A stretch of DNA of 64,000 nucleotides from Lachnospira pectinoschiza (GCF_020564355.1 NZ_JAJCRR010000002.1:62001-126000), one strand, 5' to 3'; counted from the stretch's first letter, positions 35,565 through 44,682 are shown. Numbers and translations are program-made. Notes: generated by a model from the sequence alone, not told the origin.

Positions 35565-35608
35565 AACCTCCAAACTGATGTAAGATAAAATTACTCAGTT
35601 TGGAGGTT
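35565..35608 (+). promoter_or_regulatory. Hairpin hiding the transposase ribosome site
   Basis: AACCTCCAAACTG (35565-35577) is perfectly complementary to CAGTTTGGAGGTT (35596-35608), and the right arm contains the GGAGG (35602-35606) that serves the transposase ATG 35615. RNA read through from outside would fold this stem and hide the site, while a transcript starting inside the element, past the left arm, would not. Such protection from outside transcription is known for other insertion sequences such as IS10 and IS50. Confidence 0.7.
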
Positions 35609-35614
35609 ATTTTT

Positions 35615-36868
35615 ATGGCAAGAAGAAAAGACAGCCCACAAAAAGCAGCAATGAGAGAAATGATGCTTGACTATCTGAAAAATAATGATATCAGCATCAA
35701 AGATGGTACCGATGTAAATAGCATCATGCGTGACATGATGTCTGTCCTTTTGGAAGGTGCTTTGGATGAAGAACTGGATGAGGAATTAGGATATTCCAAG
35801 TATGATTATCGTAACAAAGAAACAGACAACAGCAGAAACGGTCATTCCAGCAAAACCATGCACACCAGTTATGGAGATATGGATGTGGCGATTCCAAGGG
35901 ATCGTAACGGTGATTATGAACCACAGCTGATTAAAAAATATCAAAATACCGTAACTCAGGACATGGAAGAAAAAATACTTTCCATGTATGCCAAGGGAAT
36001 GACAACCGGAGACATTGAATCCCACATGCGTGAATTATACGATATTGATATTTCTGACAGTACAATCAGCAGGATCACAGATAAAATCCTGCCGATTGTA
36101 AAAGAATGGCAGGAACGCCCTCTGGAAGAAGTGTATGCTGTAGTATTTATGGATGCAATCCATTATCATGTCCGCAGTGAAGGACGTATTGTAAAACGTG
36201 CGGTTTACATTGCTCTTGGTATCGACATGAATGGAAAAAAAGATGTCCTTGGAATGTATGTTGGGGAAAACGAAAGTGCAAAGTTCTGGCTTTCTATCAT
36301 GAATGGATTAAAAAACAGAGGTGTTGAGGATATCCTGATTGCATGCGTTGATGGTTTAAATGGATTTCCACAGGCAATCGAGGCGGTTTATCCAAAAACA
36401 GAGATTCAGCAGTGTATCATTCACCAGATCCGCAATTCAACGAAGTTTGTCTCCTACAAAGATATCAAAAAACTGATGGCTGATCTGAAGCTTGTATATG
36501 CGGCTCCAACGGAAGAAACAGCTTTAAATGAGTTAGAATTGTTCAAAGATAAATGGGATTCCAAGTACCCGAAAATCTATAAATCCTGGCATGATAACTG
36601 GGCAACACTGTCCACTTATTTCAAGTATCCAGAAGCTGTAAGACGTTTGATTTATACCACAAATGCCATTGAAGGATTCAACCGTCAGCTTCGGAAAGTG
36701 ACCAAAAGCAAGACAGTTTTTCCGTCAGATGATAGCCTTTTAAAAATGCTGTATCTGGCAACTATGGATATCACGAAAAAATGGACCGGACACAGGCAGG
36801 ACTGGGGGCAGATCCATTCCCAGCTGGAAATCTATTTTGAAGAACGTCTAATCGGACACAACCTGTAA
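35615..36868 (+). CDS. IS256-family transposase
   Basis: 417 residues from ATG 35615 (GGAGG at 35602-35606; an in-frame TTG at 35600 is less likely). Mutator-type DDE transposase. The three catalytic acids appear in VFMDAIHYHV near residue 178, ACVDGLNGFPQAI near 245, and NAIEGFNRQLRK near 353. The N-terminal part has the helix-turn-helix-like MTTGDIESHM region near 133. Length and frame are intact, so it is probably active. It moves the 1482-bp element by cutting at the 26-bp ends. Confidence 0.96.
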   Translation: MARRKDSPQKAAMREMMLDYLKNNDISIKDGTDVNSIMRDMMSVLLEGALDEELDEELGYSKYDYRNKETDNSRNGHSSKTMHTSYGDMDVAIPRDRNGDYEPQLIKKYQNTVTQDMEEKILSMYAKGMTTGDIESHMRELYDIDISDSTISRITDKILPIVKEWQERPLEEVYAVVFMDAIHYHVRSEGRIVKRAVYIALGIDMNGKKDVLGMYVGENESAKFWLSIMNGLKNRGVEDILIACVDGLNGFPQAIEAVYPKTEIQQCIIHQIRNSTKFVSYKDIKKLMADLKLVYAAPTEETALNELELFKDKWDSKYPKIYKSWHDNWATLSTYFKYPEAVRRLIYTTNAIEGFNRQLRKVTKSKTVFPSDDSLLKMLYLATMDITKKWTGHRQDWGQIHSQLEIYFEERLIGHNL

Positions 36869-37088
36869 AAACAGCTTGTTTTAGGCAGGTTTTATTGACA
36901 TGCCAAAAAACTCCTGTATAATGCAGATATGGGCAGAATCCGGAAAATCGGCTCTGCCCATTTGTAACTATTCACAAATCTTATATCAGTTTTTAACGTT
37001 TACACAAAACTTGAAACGGTCTCCCACGGAAATTCAAACCTTGAATCACCGTGAAATGCTGTGGCATTTCTTTATGTTGTATAAGAGT

Positions 37089-37568
37089 TTAAAAGCCTTC
37101 TTCGCGCCGGGTTTTGCGCAGTGCAACGCGGCGTTCGGCAGCCTCCCATTTTGCCTGCTCCTCAATGGAAGAAACTGACAGTCGCGGAACGCGGACAGGA
37201 TGGTCGTTTTCATCAAGGGCAACCATAATAAAGAAGGCGCGGTTGACAGGATAACGTTTGCCGTTTTTCTTTTCCACGTAGGTGTCAATGCGTACTTCCA
37301 TGGAAGAATTGCCAACATGGGTCAGATAGCCGATTAAAACGATGACATCACCTAGATAACATGCTTCCTTAAATTGTAAGTTGTCAATGCTTGCCGTGGT
37401 AACGTTACATTCGCAGTGGCGTTTGGCAACAATGCCTGCAACTTCGTCAATCCACATTAAAAGCTGTCCGCCAAAAAGTCTTCCGGCACCGTTCATATCA
37501 CGGTTACACAGTAAATGTGAAACCTCTGTGCGGGAAACTTCAACTGATTTTTCTTTTATCTCATTCAT
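37089..37568 (-). CDS. Acyl-CoA thioesterase, hotdog fold
   Basis: 160 residues from the ATG at 37568 (reading leftward), chosen because GGGGA stands 6 bases before it. A single hotdog domain of the acyl-CoA hydrolase (YkhA/YciA) type: NRDMNGAGRLFGGQLLMWID near residues 22-41 (Asn and the FGG-x-L-x-x-W-x-D block that houses the catalytic Asp), then ASIDNLQFKEACYLGD near 60. It hydrolyses acyl-CoA thioesters in the cytoplasm; chain length is unknown. It points toward the IS insertion and shares the split hairpin at its 3' end. Confidence 0.9.
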   Translation of the reverse strand: MNEIKEKSVEVSRTEVSHLLCNRDMNGAGRLFGGQLLMWIDEVAGIVAKRHCECNVTTASIDNLQFKEACYLGDVIVLIGYLTHVGNSSMEVRIDTYVEKKNGKRYPVNRAFFIMVALDENDHPVRVPRLSVSSIEEQAKWEAAERRVALRKTRREEGF

Positions 37569-37709
37569 ATAAATCCCCATTCCCATTTTTTTTATCTGTC
37601 ATCCGGACAGATTTGATAGTATTCTTACTATAACATAAACACAGGCGGTTCGTGAAATAAAAAATAAATAAATTGAAGAAAAATTTTACTGGTAAAGTAA
37701 AAAAAGTTA

Positions 37710-37718
37710 TGTTATAAT
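37710..37718 (+). promoter_or_regulatory. Extended -10 box before tig
   Basis: TGTTATAAT, a TG-type extended -10 with a perfect TATAAT (37713-37718), lies 64 bases before tig. The -35 region is weak. No CtsR or CIRCE operator was recognised in the leader. Confidence 0.45.
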
Positions 37719-37781
37719 GCCTAATATGTACGTTGTACGCTAGAAAAATTTACATATATCTTTAAGGAGGAAATAGTAACA

Positions 37782-39071
37782 ATGAGTTTTAAAGTAGAAC
37801 AGATGGAAGAAAAGAACATGGTCAAACTCGTAATCGAGTCAACAGCAGAGGAGTTTGAAGCAGGTTTAAATAAGGCTTATAATAAAGATAAGAACAAGAT
37901 TTCTATCCCAGGTTTCAGAAAAGGTAAGGCACCTCGTAAGATGATTGAGCAGATGTATGGTGCAGAAGTATTCTACGAAGATGCAGCAAACGCTATCATT
38001 CCTGAAGCATATGCCACAGCAGCTGAAGAAAGCAAGTTAGAAATCGTTTCACAGCCTAAGATTTCTGTTGTACAGTTAGAAAAAGGCAAGCCATTCATCT
38101 TCGCAGCAGAAGTAGCTGTAAAGCCGGAAGTAGAACTTGGCACATACAAGGGTGTTGAAGTAGAAAAGGCTGATACAGAAGTAACAGATGCAGACGTAGA
38201 AGAAGAATTAAAGAAGGTTCAGGAACAGAACTCAAGAACAGTAACAGTAGAAGACAGAGCTGTTAAAGACGGCGATATGACTGTTATTGACTTTGAAGGT
38301 TTTGTTGACGGTGTTGCATTTGAAGGCGGAAAGGGTGAAAACTATCCTTTAACAATCGGTTCTCATTCATTCATCGACAACTTTGAAGAACAGTTAATCG
38401 GCATGAACATTGGCGAAGAAAAAGAAATCAACGTAACATTCCCGGAAGAATATCATGCAGAAGAATTAAAGGGCAAGCCGGCTACATTCAAGGTATCCGT
38501 AAAGGAAATCAAGGAAAAGCAGCTTCCTGAATTAGATGATGATTTTGCACAGGATGTATCAGATTTCGATACACTTGCTGAATACAAGGAAGACTTAAAG
38601 AAGACAATTTCCGTTCACAAGGAAAATGAAGCAAAGGCTAAGAAGGAAGACGAAGCAATCGCTAAGATTGTAGAAACATCTAAGATGGACATTCCGGAAG
38701 CTATGATTAATACACAGGTAAACAGAATGGTAGAAGACTTTGCACAGAGATTACAGCAGCAGGGCTTATCTATCGACCAGTACTTCCAGTACACAGGTAT
38801 GACAGCAGATAAGATTGTAGAAGAAATGAAGCCGGAAGCTGTTAAGAGAATCCAGACAAGACTGGTACTTGAAGCAGTTGCAAAGGCAGAAGATATTCAG
38901 GTATCCGATGAAGAATTCGATGCAGAGCTTCAGAAGATGGCTGATATGTATAAGATGGAACTTTCACAGATTAAAGAATTTATGGGAGAATTTGAAGGAA
39001 AGCAGATCAGAAGTGATATTGCTATCCAGAAGGCAGTAGATCTTATCGTAAATTCAACTGTAGAAAAGTAA
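37782..39071 (+). CDS. tig: Trigger factor
   Basis: 429 residues, the standard length. The ribosome-docking signature GFRKGKAPRKMIEQMYG lies near residues 44-60. A FKBP-type peptidyl-prolyl isomerase domain covers about 150-240 (GDMTVIDFEGFVDG, and NVTFPEEYHAEELKGKPATFKVSVKEI split across it), followed by the helical chaperone arms. It binds nascent chains at the ribosome exit. Strong AAGGAGG before ATG. It heads the tig-clpP-clpX-lon-engB order. Confidence 0.97.
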   Translation: MSFKVEQMEEKNMVKLVIESTAEEFEAGLNKAYNKDKNKISIPGFRKGKAPRKMIEQMYGAEVFYEDAANAIIPEAYATAAEESKLEIVSQPKISVVQLEKGKPFIFAAEVAVKPEVELGTYKGVEVEKADTEVTDADVEEELKKVQEQNSRTVTVEDRAVKDGDMTVIDFEGFVDGVAFEGGKGENYPLTIGSHSFIDNFEEQLIGMNIGEEKEINVTFPEEYHAEELKGKPATFKVSVKEIKEKQLPELDDDFAQDVSDFDTLAEYKEDLKKTISVHKENEAKAKKEDEAIAKIVETSKMDIPEAMINTQVNRMVEDFAQRLQQQGLSIDQYFQYTGMTADKIVEEMKPEAVKRIQTRLVLEAVAKAEDIQVSDEEFDAELQKMADMYKMELSQIKEFMGEFEGKQIRSDIAIQKAVDLIVNSTVEK

Positions 39072-39097
39072 TTTTCGCGTAAGAAAGGACAGAAATT

Positions 39098-39679
39098 ATG
39101 AGTTTAGTGCCTTATGTCGTTGAACAGACCAGCCGTGGAGAACGGTCATATGATATTTATTCAAGACTTTTAAAAGACAGAATTATCTTCTTAGGAGAAG
39201 AAGTGACAGATGTATCTGCAAATATTGTTATTGCACAGATGTTATTTTTAGAGGCAGAAGATCCAAGCAAGGATATTCACCTTTACATTAACAGTCCGGG
39301 TGGTTCTGTATCTGCCGGATTTGCAATTTATGATACAATGCAGTATATTAAGTGTGATGTATCTACGATGTGCATGGGACTTGCAGCAAGCATGGGTGCA
39401 TTTTTGCTTGCGGGCGGTGCAAAGGGCAAAAGACTTGCTCTCCCGAATTCTGAAATTATGATTCATCAGCCTTCAGGCGGTGCCAAAGGACAGGAAACAG
39501 AAATCAGAATCGTTGCAGAAAATATTTTAAAGACTAGAAATCGGTTGAATGAAATTCTGGCAGCCAATACTGGCAAGTCAGTAGAAGAAATATCTCGTGA
39601 TACAGAGCGTGATAACTATATGACAGCACAGGAAGCTGTAGCTTATGGTCTTATTGACAGCGTAGTTGAAAAGAGATAG
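39098..39679 (+). CDS. clpP: ATP-dependent Clp protease proteolytic subunit
   Basis: 193 residues. Catalytic Ser in [11 protein letters not shown] near residue 97, His in [12 protein letters not shown] near 122, and Asp near 171 complete the triad. It forms the barrel protease that works with ClpX, encoded next. AAAGGACAG precedes ATG 39098; it lies 26 bases after tig and is followed by a terminator hairpin, so clpX may also have a separate transcript. Confidence 0.98.
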   Translation: MSLVPYVVEQTSRGERSYDIYSRLLKDRIIFLGEEVTDVSANIVIAQMLFLEAEDPSKDIHLYINSPGGSVSAGFAIYDTMQYIKCDVSTMCMGLAASMGAFLLAGGAKGKRLALPNSEIMIHQPSGGAKGQETEIRIVAENILKTRNRLNEILAANTGKSVEEISRDTERDNYMTAQEAVAYGLIDSVVEKR

Positions 39680-39691
39680 TTTTAAATGACG

Positions 39692-39721
39692 GGACTGTTG
39701 CTTTTCGCAACAGTCCTTTTA
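39692..39721 (+). terminator. Terminator or attenuator between clpP and clpX
   Basis: GGACTGTTG (39692-39700) pairs perfectly with CAACAGTCC, then TTTTAT. It stands 12 bases after the clpP stop and 30 bases before the clpX start, so read-through would set clpX level unless clpX has its own promoter. Confidence 0.8.
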
Positions 39722-39751
39722 TAAATTACATTATTATTGTTGGAGGATTTC

Positions 39752-41014
39752 ATGGCAGGCAGAGGTATAGATGAAAAGTTGAGATGTTCATTTTGCAATA
39801 AGACACAGGATCAGGTAAAAAAGCTGATATCCGGTCCGAACGGAATTTACATTTGTGACCAGTGTGTAAGTATTTGCAGTGATATTCTTGATGAAGAATT
39901 TGAAGAAGAAGAAGATGACGGCAATCCGGCAGAAGATATGGAAATTAATCTGTTAAAGCCAAAAGAAATAAAAGAATTTTTAGATGACTATGTTATCGGA
40001 CAGGACGAGGCAAAGAAAGTACTGGCTGTAGCGGTTTATAATCATTACAAGAGAATTTTATCAGGGAAAGACGTTGATGTAGAATTACAGAAAAGTAATA
40101 TTTTAATGCTGGGTCCGACAGGTTCCGGTAAGACATTTCTTGCTCAGAATCTGGCAAGACTTTTAAATGTGCCGTTTGCAATTGCAGATGCAACCACACT
40201 GACAGAGGCGGGGTATGTCGGTGAAGATGTAGAAAATATTTTATTAAAGCTGATTCAGGCAGCAGATTATGATATCGAAAAAGCACAATATGGTATTATT
40301 TATATTGATGAAATAGATAAGATTACAAAGAAATCAGAAAATGTATCCATTACAAGAGATGTATCGGGCGAAGGTGTACAGCAGGCACTTCTTAAAATTT
40401 TAGAGGGTACGGTGGCTTCCGTTCCGCCACAGGGAGGAAGAAAACACCCACAGCAGGAACTGATTCCAATTGATACAACCAATATTTTATTTATCTGCGG
40501 TGGTGCATTTGACGGTCTTGAAAAGATTATTGAATCCCGTATGGATAAGAGTTCTATCGGATTTAATGCAGATGTCCATGAAAAGATTGAAGCAGAAGTC
40601 GGTGAGATGTTCCATAAGGTACTTCCGCAGGATCTGATTAAATTCGGACTGATTCCTGAATTTGTAGGCCGTGTGCCGGTGGTTGTTGCATTGGATTCCT
40701 TAGATGAAGCTGCACTGGTAAGAATTTTAAAGGAACCGAAAAATGCGATTTTAAAGCAGTATCAGGCATTGTTCTCTTTAGATGAGGTAGAACTGGAATT
40801 TACAGACGAAGCGGTTGAAGAAGTCGCTAAAAAGAGTTTTGAAAGAAAGACGGGTGCCCGTGGCCTTCGTTCTATCTTAGAGGCAGTTATGAATGAAGTG
40901 ATGTACGAAATTCCGTCAGATGATACGATTGCAAAATGTGTAATTACAAAGGATGCCGTAGATGGAACAGCAAAGCCTTTGATTGAGTACCGCTCAGAAA
41001 ATGTTGCAATGTAA
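39752..41014 (+). CDS. clpX: ATP-dependent Clp protease ATP-binding subunit ClpX
   Basis: 420 residues from ATG 39752 (TTGGAGG upstream; the TTG at 39737 is inside that site). An N-terminal zinc-binding domain holds CSFCNK and CDQCVSIC (near residues 11 and 33). The AAA+ core has Walker [13 protein letters not shown] near 118, Walker [10 protein letters not shown] near 182, and the sensor region ending [14 protein letters not shown] near 370. It unfolds substrates and feeds them to ClpP. All key motifs are intact. Confidence 0.98.
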   Translation: MAGRGIDEKLRCSFCNKTQDQVKKLISGPNGIYICDQCVSICSDILDEEFEEEEDDGNPAEDMEINLLKPKEIKEFLDDYVIGQDEAKKVLAVAVYNHYKRILSGKDVDVELQKSNILMLGPTGSGKTFLAQNLARLLNVPFAIADATTLTEAGYVGEDVENILLKLIQAADYDIEKAQYGIIYIDEIDKITKKSENVSITRDVSGEGVQQALLKILEGTVASVPPQGGRKHPQQELIPIDTTNILFICGGAFDGLEKIIESRMDKSSIGFNADVHEKIEAEVGEMFHKVLPQDLIKFGLIPEFVGRVPVVVALDSLDEAALVRILKEPKNAILKQYQALFSLDEVELEFTDEAVEEVAKKSFERKTGARGLRSILEAVMNEVMYEIPSDDTIAKCVITKDAVDGTAKPLIEYRSENVAM

Positions 41015-41036
41015 AAAACTAAAAGGTTAGGTTTAT

Positions 41037-43391
41037 ATGGAAATGAAAAATATAAATTTGCCATTGATTGCATTAAGAGGTATGACCGTGTTGCCGGACA
41101 TGGTCATACATTTTGATATAAGCAGAAAAAAATCAATTCATGCAGTAGAAAAGGCAATGGAAAAAGACCAGAAAATCTTTCTGGCAACACAGGTTGACCC
41201 GGAAGTTTCTGACCCGGAATACGAAGATTTATATCATGTAGGTACACTGGTAAAGATTAAACAGCTCATAAAGCTGCCAAACAGCGTAGTGCGTGTTCTG
41301 GTAGAAGGTGTGAAGAAGGGTACGCTTGAAAGTGTTACGCAGGCGGATGGAATGCTTGTGGCAGAGGTTGCAGTAAATGAGCAGCCGCCGCAGGAATTAG
41401 ACCCGACACTCAATAAAGCCATGCTTACGGGGTTAAGAGAACTGATTCGTCAGTACGCACTTGCCAATCCAAGGATGAGCCGTGACATTTTAAAGCAATG
41501 GCTGGGTATGAACAGTGCCAGAAAGCTGCTGGAACGGTTTACAATCGATTATCCGATGGAGTACAGGGAACGCCAGCATATGCTGGAACTGGATTCTTTG
41601 GAAGAAATGTATGAATATGCGGGCAAACTCTTGATCGAAGATACGAATGTCAGCAGAATTAAAGAAGAGCTTTCTGAAAAAGTCAAAGAAAAAGTAGATA
41701 AACACCAGAAAGAGTATATTTTAAGAGAGCAGTTAAAAGTCTTAAATGAAGAATTAGACGGCGAAGATGACGGTTCTGAAATTGAAGAATTTTGTGATGC
41801 AGTAAAAGAACTGGAAGCAGCTGCGGAAATTAAAGAAAAAATCCGCAAGGAAATCAAGCGTTATAAAATATTAAGCCAGGGTTCAGCAGAAGCGAACGTG
41901 GAGCGCGGTTATATCGAAACGCTGCTTGAAATGCCGTGGGATAAGATGTCAGAGGATAACCGTGATTTAGATGCTGCAGCACAGGTGTTGGATGAAGATC
42001 ACTATGGCATGAAAAAAATCAAAGAGCGTATTTTAGAATCGCTCGCAGTCCGTAATATTACAAGCAAGGGTGATGCACCGATTCTTTGTCTTGTAGGACC
42101 TCCGGGAACGGGAAAAACTTCAATTGCGCGTTCTGTGGCAAAAGCACTGAATAAAAAATATGTGCGTATCTGTCTGGGTGGTGTACGTGATGAAGCAGAA
42201 ATCCGCGGACACAGAAAGACTTATGTCGGTGCAATGCCGGGCAGAATTATTACGGCATTTAAAGCGGCAGGCGTGAAAAATCCGCTTATGCTGTTAGATG
42301 AAATTGATAAAATCAGCAGTGATTATAAGGGCGATACGGCTTCAGCGCTGTTGGAGGTATTAGACAGCGAGCAGAACAGCCATTTTGTCGATCACTATAT
42401 TGAACTGCCGACAGACCTTTCACAGGTGCTTTTTATTGCAACGGCAAATGATTTATCAACTGTCAGTAGACCGCTGTTAGACCGAATGGAGATTATCGAG
42501 GTCAGCTCATATACCAAAAATGAAAAGCTGCACATTGCAAAAGAACATTTAGTGCCAAAGCAGCTTGAGAAAAACGGACTGATGGCAAAACAGCTGAAAT
42601 TTTCCGATAAGGCGCTTGAAAGCATGATTGACGGATATACAAGGGAAGCCGGTGTGCGAAGCTTAGAGCGTGAAATCGCAAAGGTATGCCGCAAGGCAGT
42701 GCGCCAGCTCTATCACGGCAACGGAGAATTGAATGAAGAAGTAAAGAGTATCCGCATTACAGATAAGAATTTAAAGGATTTCTTAGGAAAAGTAAAATTT
42801 AAGCCGGAGAATATCCATAAAAAGAATGAAGTCGGTATTGTGCGTGGACTGGCATGGACAAGTGTCGGCGGGGATACGTTAGAAATTGAAGTCAATACAA
42901 TGCCGGGTAAGGGTGAACTGATTCTCACCGGACAAATGGGTGATGTCATGCAGGAATCCGCACGGATTGCACTGACTTATGTGCGCTCTATTACATCAGG
43001 CAGGAAGTATAAGGTCGAACAGGAATATTTTGATACACACAGTATTCATTTACATATTCCGGAAGGCGCAGTGCCAAAGGATGGTCCGTCAGCTGGTGTA
43101 ACAATGACAACGGCGATGCTTTCTGCAGTGACAGGAATTCCGGTTCATGCCGATGTTGCAATGACCGGGGAAGTGACACTCCGCGGCAGAGTGCTTCCGA
43201 TTGGCGGATTAAGGGAAAAACTGCTCGCGGCAAAGACGGCAGGCATGAAAAAAGTCCTTGTTCCGTCCGAAAACAGAAGTGACGTGGAAGAATTTGATGA
43301 AGAAATTACAGGCGGCATGGAGATTGTTTTTGTTTCGGAAATGAAACAGGTACTTGAGCATGCACTGGTTCCCGGGAATCAGGATAAATAG
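41037..43391 (+). CDS. lon: ATP-dependent protease Lon
   Basis: 784 residues, standard for LonA. N-terminal substrate domain (LPLIALRGMTVLPDM), a helical linker, then AAA+ with Walker A GPPGTGKTSIARS near residue 357 and Walker B LMLLDEIDKISSDY near 420. The proteolytic domain has Ser in PKDGPSAGVTM near 680 and Lys in GGLREKLLAAKTAG near 722. It degrades misfolded and regulatory proteins in the cytoplasm. It lies 22 bases after clpX and 42 bases before engB. Confidence 0.98.
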   Translation: MEMKNINLPLIALRGMTVLPDMVIHFDISRKKSIHAVEKAMEKDQKIFLATQVDPEVSDPEYEDLYHVGTLVKIKQLIKLPNSVVRVLVEGVKKGTLESVTQADGMLVAEVAVNEQPPQELDPTLNKAMLTGLRELIRQYALANPRMSRDILKQWLGMNSARKLLERFTIDYPMEYRERQHMLELDSLEEMYEYAGKLLIEDTNVSRIKEELSEKVKEKVDKHQKEYILREQLKVLNEELDGEDDGSEIEEFCDAVKELEAAAEIKEKIRKEIKRYKILSQGSAEANVERGYIETLLEMPWDKMSEDNRDLDAAAQVLDEDHYGMKKIKERILESLAVRNITSKGDAPILCLVGPPGTGKTSIARSVAKALNKKYVRICLGGVRDEAEIRGHRKTYVGAMPGRIITAFKAAGVKNPLMLLDEIDKISSDYKGDTASALLEVLDSEQNSHFVDHYIELPTDLSQVLFIATANDLSTVSRPLLDRMEIIEVSSYTKNEKLHIAKEHLVPKQLEKNGLMAKQLKFSDKALESMIDGYTREAGVRSLEREIAKVCRKAVRQLYHGNGELNEEVKSIRITDKNLKDFLGKVKFKPENIHKKNEVGIVRGLAWTSVGGDTLEIEVNTMPGKGELILTGQMGDVMQESARIALTYVRSITSGRKYKVEQEYFDTHSIHLHIPEGAVPKDGPSAGVTMTTAMLSAVTGIPVHADVAMTGEVTLRGRVLPIGGLREKLLAAKTAGMKKVLVPSENRSDVEEFDEEITGGMEIVFVSEMKQVLEHALVPGNQDK

Positions 43392-43433
43392 TGAAAATGT
43401 ATGGCATGAGATGTCAGCAGAATGGAGAGTTGT

Positions 43434-44015
43434 ATGATTATCAAAAAAGTAAATCTGGATATTGTCATTGGTGTTACAAGCGCAATTCCACAAACTGAAC
43501 TGCCGGAGGTGGCATTTGCAGGAAAATCCAACGTGGGAAAATCTTCACTCATCAATGCGTTGATGAACCGTAAGTCTTATGCCAGAACATCTTCACAGCC
43601 GGGTAAGACACAGACAATCAATTATTATAATATCAATGATGCAATGTTTCTGGTGGATTTACCGGGCTACGGCTATGCCAATGCCAATCAGCAGGTAAAA
43701 GCAAAATGGGGTAAAATGGTAGAAAAGTATCTGAAAGTGTCCAAACAGCTTCATCAGGTCTTTCTGCTGATTGATATCCGTCATGACCCGTCAGCCAACG
43801 ATAAAATGATGTATGACTGGATTGTTGCAAATGGATACCACCCGGTTATTATTGCAACAAAGCTGGATAAATTAAAGCGCAGCCAGATTCCAAAGCATGT
43901 TAAAGCTGTCCGCACAGGACTTGGACTTGAAAAAGATGATATATTAATTCCTGTTTCATCACAGACGAAGCAGGGAATCCCGGAGCTGTGGGAAACGATT
44001 GAGCAGTATCTATAG
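43434..44015 (+). CDS. engB: Ribosome biogenesis GTPase EngB/YsxC
   Basis: 193 residues from ATG 43434 (GGAG 6 bases upstream; ATG 43422 lacks a site). GTPase motifs: G1 AGKSNVGKSSLIN near 29, G3 VDLPGYGYA near 74, G4 ATKLDKLKR near 142, and a late VSSQTKQGI. It helps assemble the 50S subunit. The gene closes the tig-clp-lon block, and a hairpin with a conserved loop begins 4 bases after its stop. Confidence 0.97.
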   Translation: MIIKKVNLDIVIGVTSAIPQTELPEVAFAGKSNVGKSSLINALMNRKSYARTSSQPGKTQTINYYNINDAMFLVDLPGYGYANANQQVKAKWGKMVEKYLKVSKQLHQVFLLIDIRHDPSANDKMMYDWIVANGYHPVIIATKLDKLKRSQIPKHVKAVRTGLGLEKDDILIPVSSQTKQGIPELWETIEQYL

Positions 44016-44018
44016 ATT

Positions 44019-44090
44019 GGGTTTTCTATATGCCCCTGCTTCAACGTTAGCACTTGACTTCAGTATGGGCATATAAAAACCCCGAGAGGG
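44019..44090 (+). ncRNA. Hairpin with conserved loop, copy 2
   Basis: The left arm 44019-44035 (ending CTATATGCCC) pairs with 44067-44083 (GGGCATATA on), 16 of 17 positions. The loop carries TCAACGTTAGCACTTGACTTC and GAGAGGG follows at 44084-44090. The loop matches copy 1 at 31034-31105 in about 18 of 21 bases, whereas the stem arms are unrelated in sequence but complementary within each copy. Both copies start 4 bases after a stop codon, on the coding strand. Confidence 0.6.
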
Positions 44091-44096
44091 AAGCGG

Positions 44097-44147
44097 AAGC
44101 CCGGCAGAATAAGTATTTTTTCATTCACTTATTCTGCCGGGCTTTTA
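44097..44147 (+). terminator. Strong terminator between convergent genes
   Basis: AAGCCCGGCAGAATAAGT (44097-44114) is perfectly complementary to 44127-44144, an 18-bp stem with a 12-base loop, and is followed by TT. It separates engB from the opposing DUF4364 gene. Confidence 0.9.
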
Positions 44148-44166
44148 TTATAAATATAGTTTTTAT

Positions 44167-44682
44167 TTACATCAGCTTCCGCATAATGAAATCGTAGATT
44201 TCCTGACTGCCTTCGCGCCATTTGGAACACATGGCGTCGGCCTGTTCTTCTAACGGGACGGCAATGTTTAACTCAATGAGGTTGGTTTTGCCTTCTTTTA
44301 CGATGCAGTGTACGATGTAGTCGCCGTTTGTGGAACGGTAGTAGTCGGACAGGGTTCCGGTTTCACAGCGCAGTTCGTATTTATTTTCAATCAGATAGAC
44401 ATCGATTTCTTCACGGATTGCATTGGATATTTTGTTGCTGAAAAAGGAAATGGTGTCTTTTCCGGAAGACGTCAGCCGGTACTGGGTGCTGCTTCGGTAT
44501 GTCAGGACATTAACAAAGCCATCATCTGCAAGGGAGCTTAAAACTTCCTGCAGTGTAAAATAGGTTGTATATTGTTTGTCCAGCATAAAATCAGCAATCT
44601 GGCTGTTGGAAAGTGGGAAATTCACTTTACTTAACATATATAAAACCATCAATTTGTATAAAGTAGTTGCTTCTGTATTCAT
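44167..44682 (-). CDS. DUF4364 family winged-helix-like protein
   Basis: 172 residues reading leftward from the ATG ending at 44682, which overlaps the upstream stop by four bases (ATGA). The N-terminal 75 residues form a PadR-like winged helix (LYKLMVLYMLSKVNFPLSNSQIADFML, then TLQEVLSSLADDGFVNVL). The C-terminal part matches DUF4364, a clostridial family of unknown function. It is probably cytoplasmic and might bind DNA. It is co-transcribed with the radical SAM and malic enzyme genes. The role is not known. Confidence 0.85.
   Translation of the reverse strand: MNTEATTLYKLMVLYMLSKVNFPLSNSQIADFMLDKQYTTYFTLQEVLSSLADDGFVNVLTYRSSTQYRLTSSGKDTISFFSNKISNAIREEIDVYLIENKYELRCETGTLSDYYRSTNGDYIVHCIVKEGKTNLIELNIAVPLEEQADAMCSKWREGSQEIYDFIMRKLM

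Larger units (their letters stand above)
35542..37023 (+). mobile_element. IS256-family insertion sequence, 1482 bp, intact
   Basis: The element is bounded by 26-bp imperfect terminal inverted repeats (35542-35567 and 36998-37023; the inner 11 bases, TTTGTGTAAAC-type, match perfectly, about 18 of 26 overall). It is flanked by a perfect 8-bp target duplication CCACGGAA at 35534-35541 and 37024-37031. It carries one intact transposase gene. The 8-bp duplication and DDE transposase fit the IS256 family. The clean duplication and open frame suggest a recent insertion. Confidence 0.92.
35524..37065 (+). terminator. Hairpin terminator split in two by the IS element
   Basis: The left part GCCACAG (35524-35530) and CCACGG (35534-35539) lie before the IS. 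The right part (ATTCAA-ACC-TTGAAT at 37032-37046, CCGTG at 37049-37053, CTGTGGC at 37059-37065) lies after it. Removing the IS and one copy of the 8-bp duplication restores a single stem-loop of about 50 nt (GCCACAG/CTGTGGC outside, CACGG/CCGTG, then ATTCAA/TTGAAT), followed by ATTTCTTT. This was probably the terminator of the spore protein gene, shared with the opposing thioesterase gene. Confidence 0.75.

Noticed and set aside
36900..37178. 92-codon plus-strand frame after the transposase
   Set aside because: It spans the IS right end, the target duplication and the thioesterase gene on the other strand; no ribosome site.
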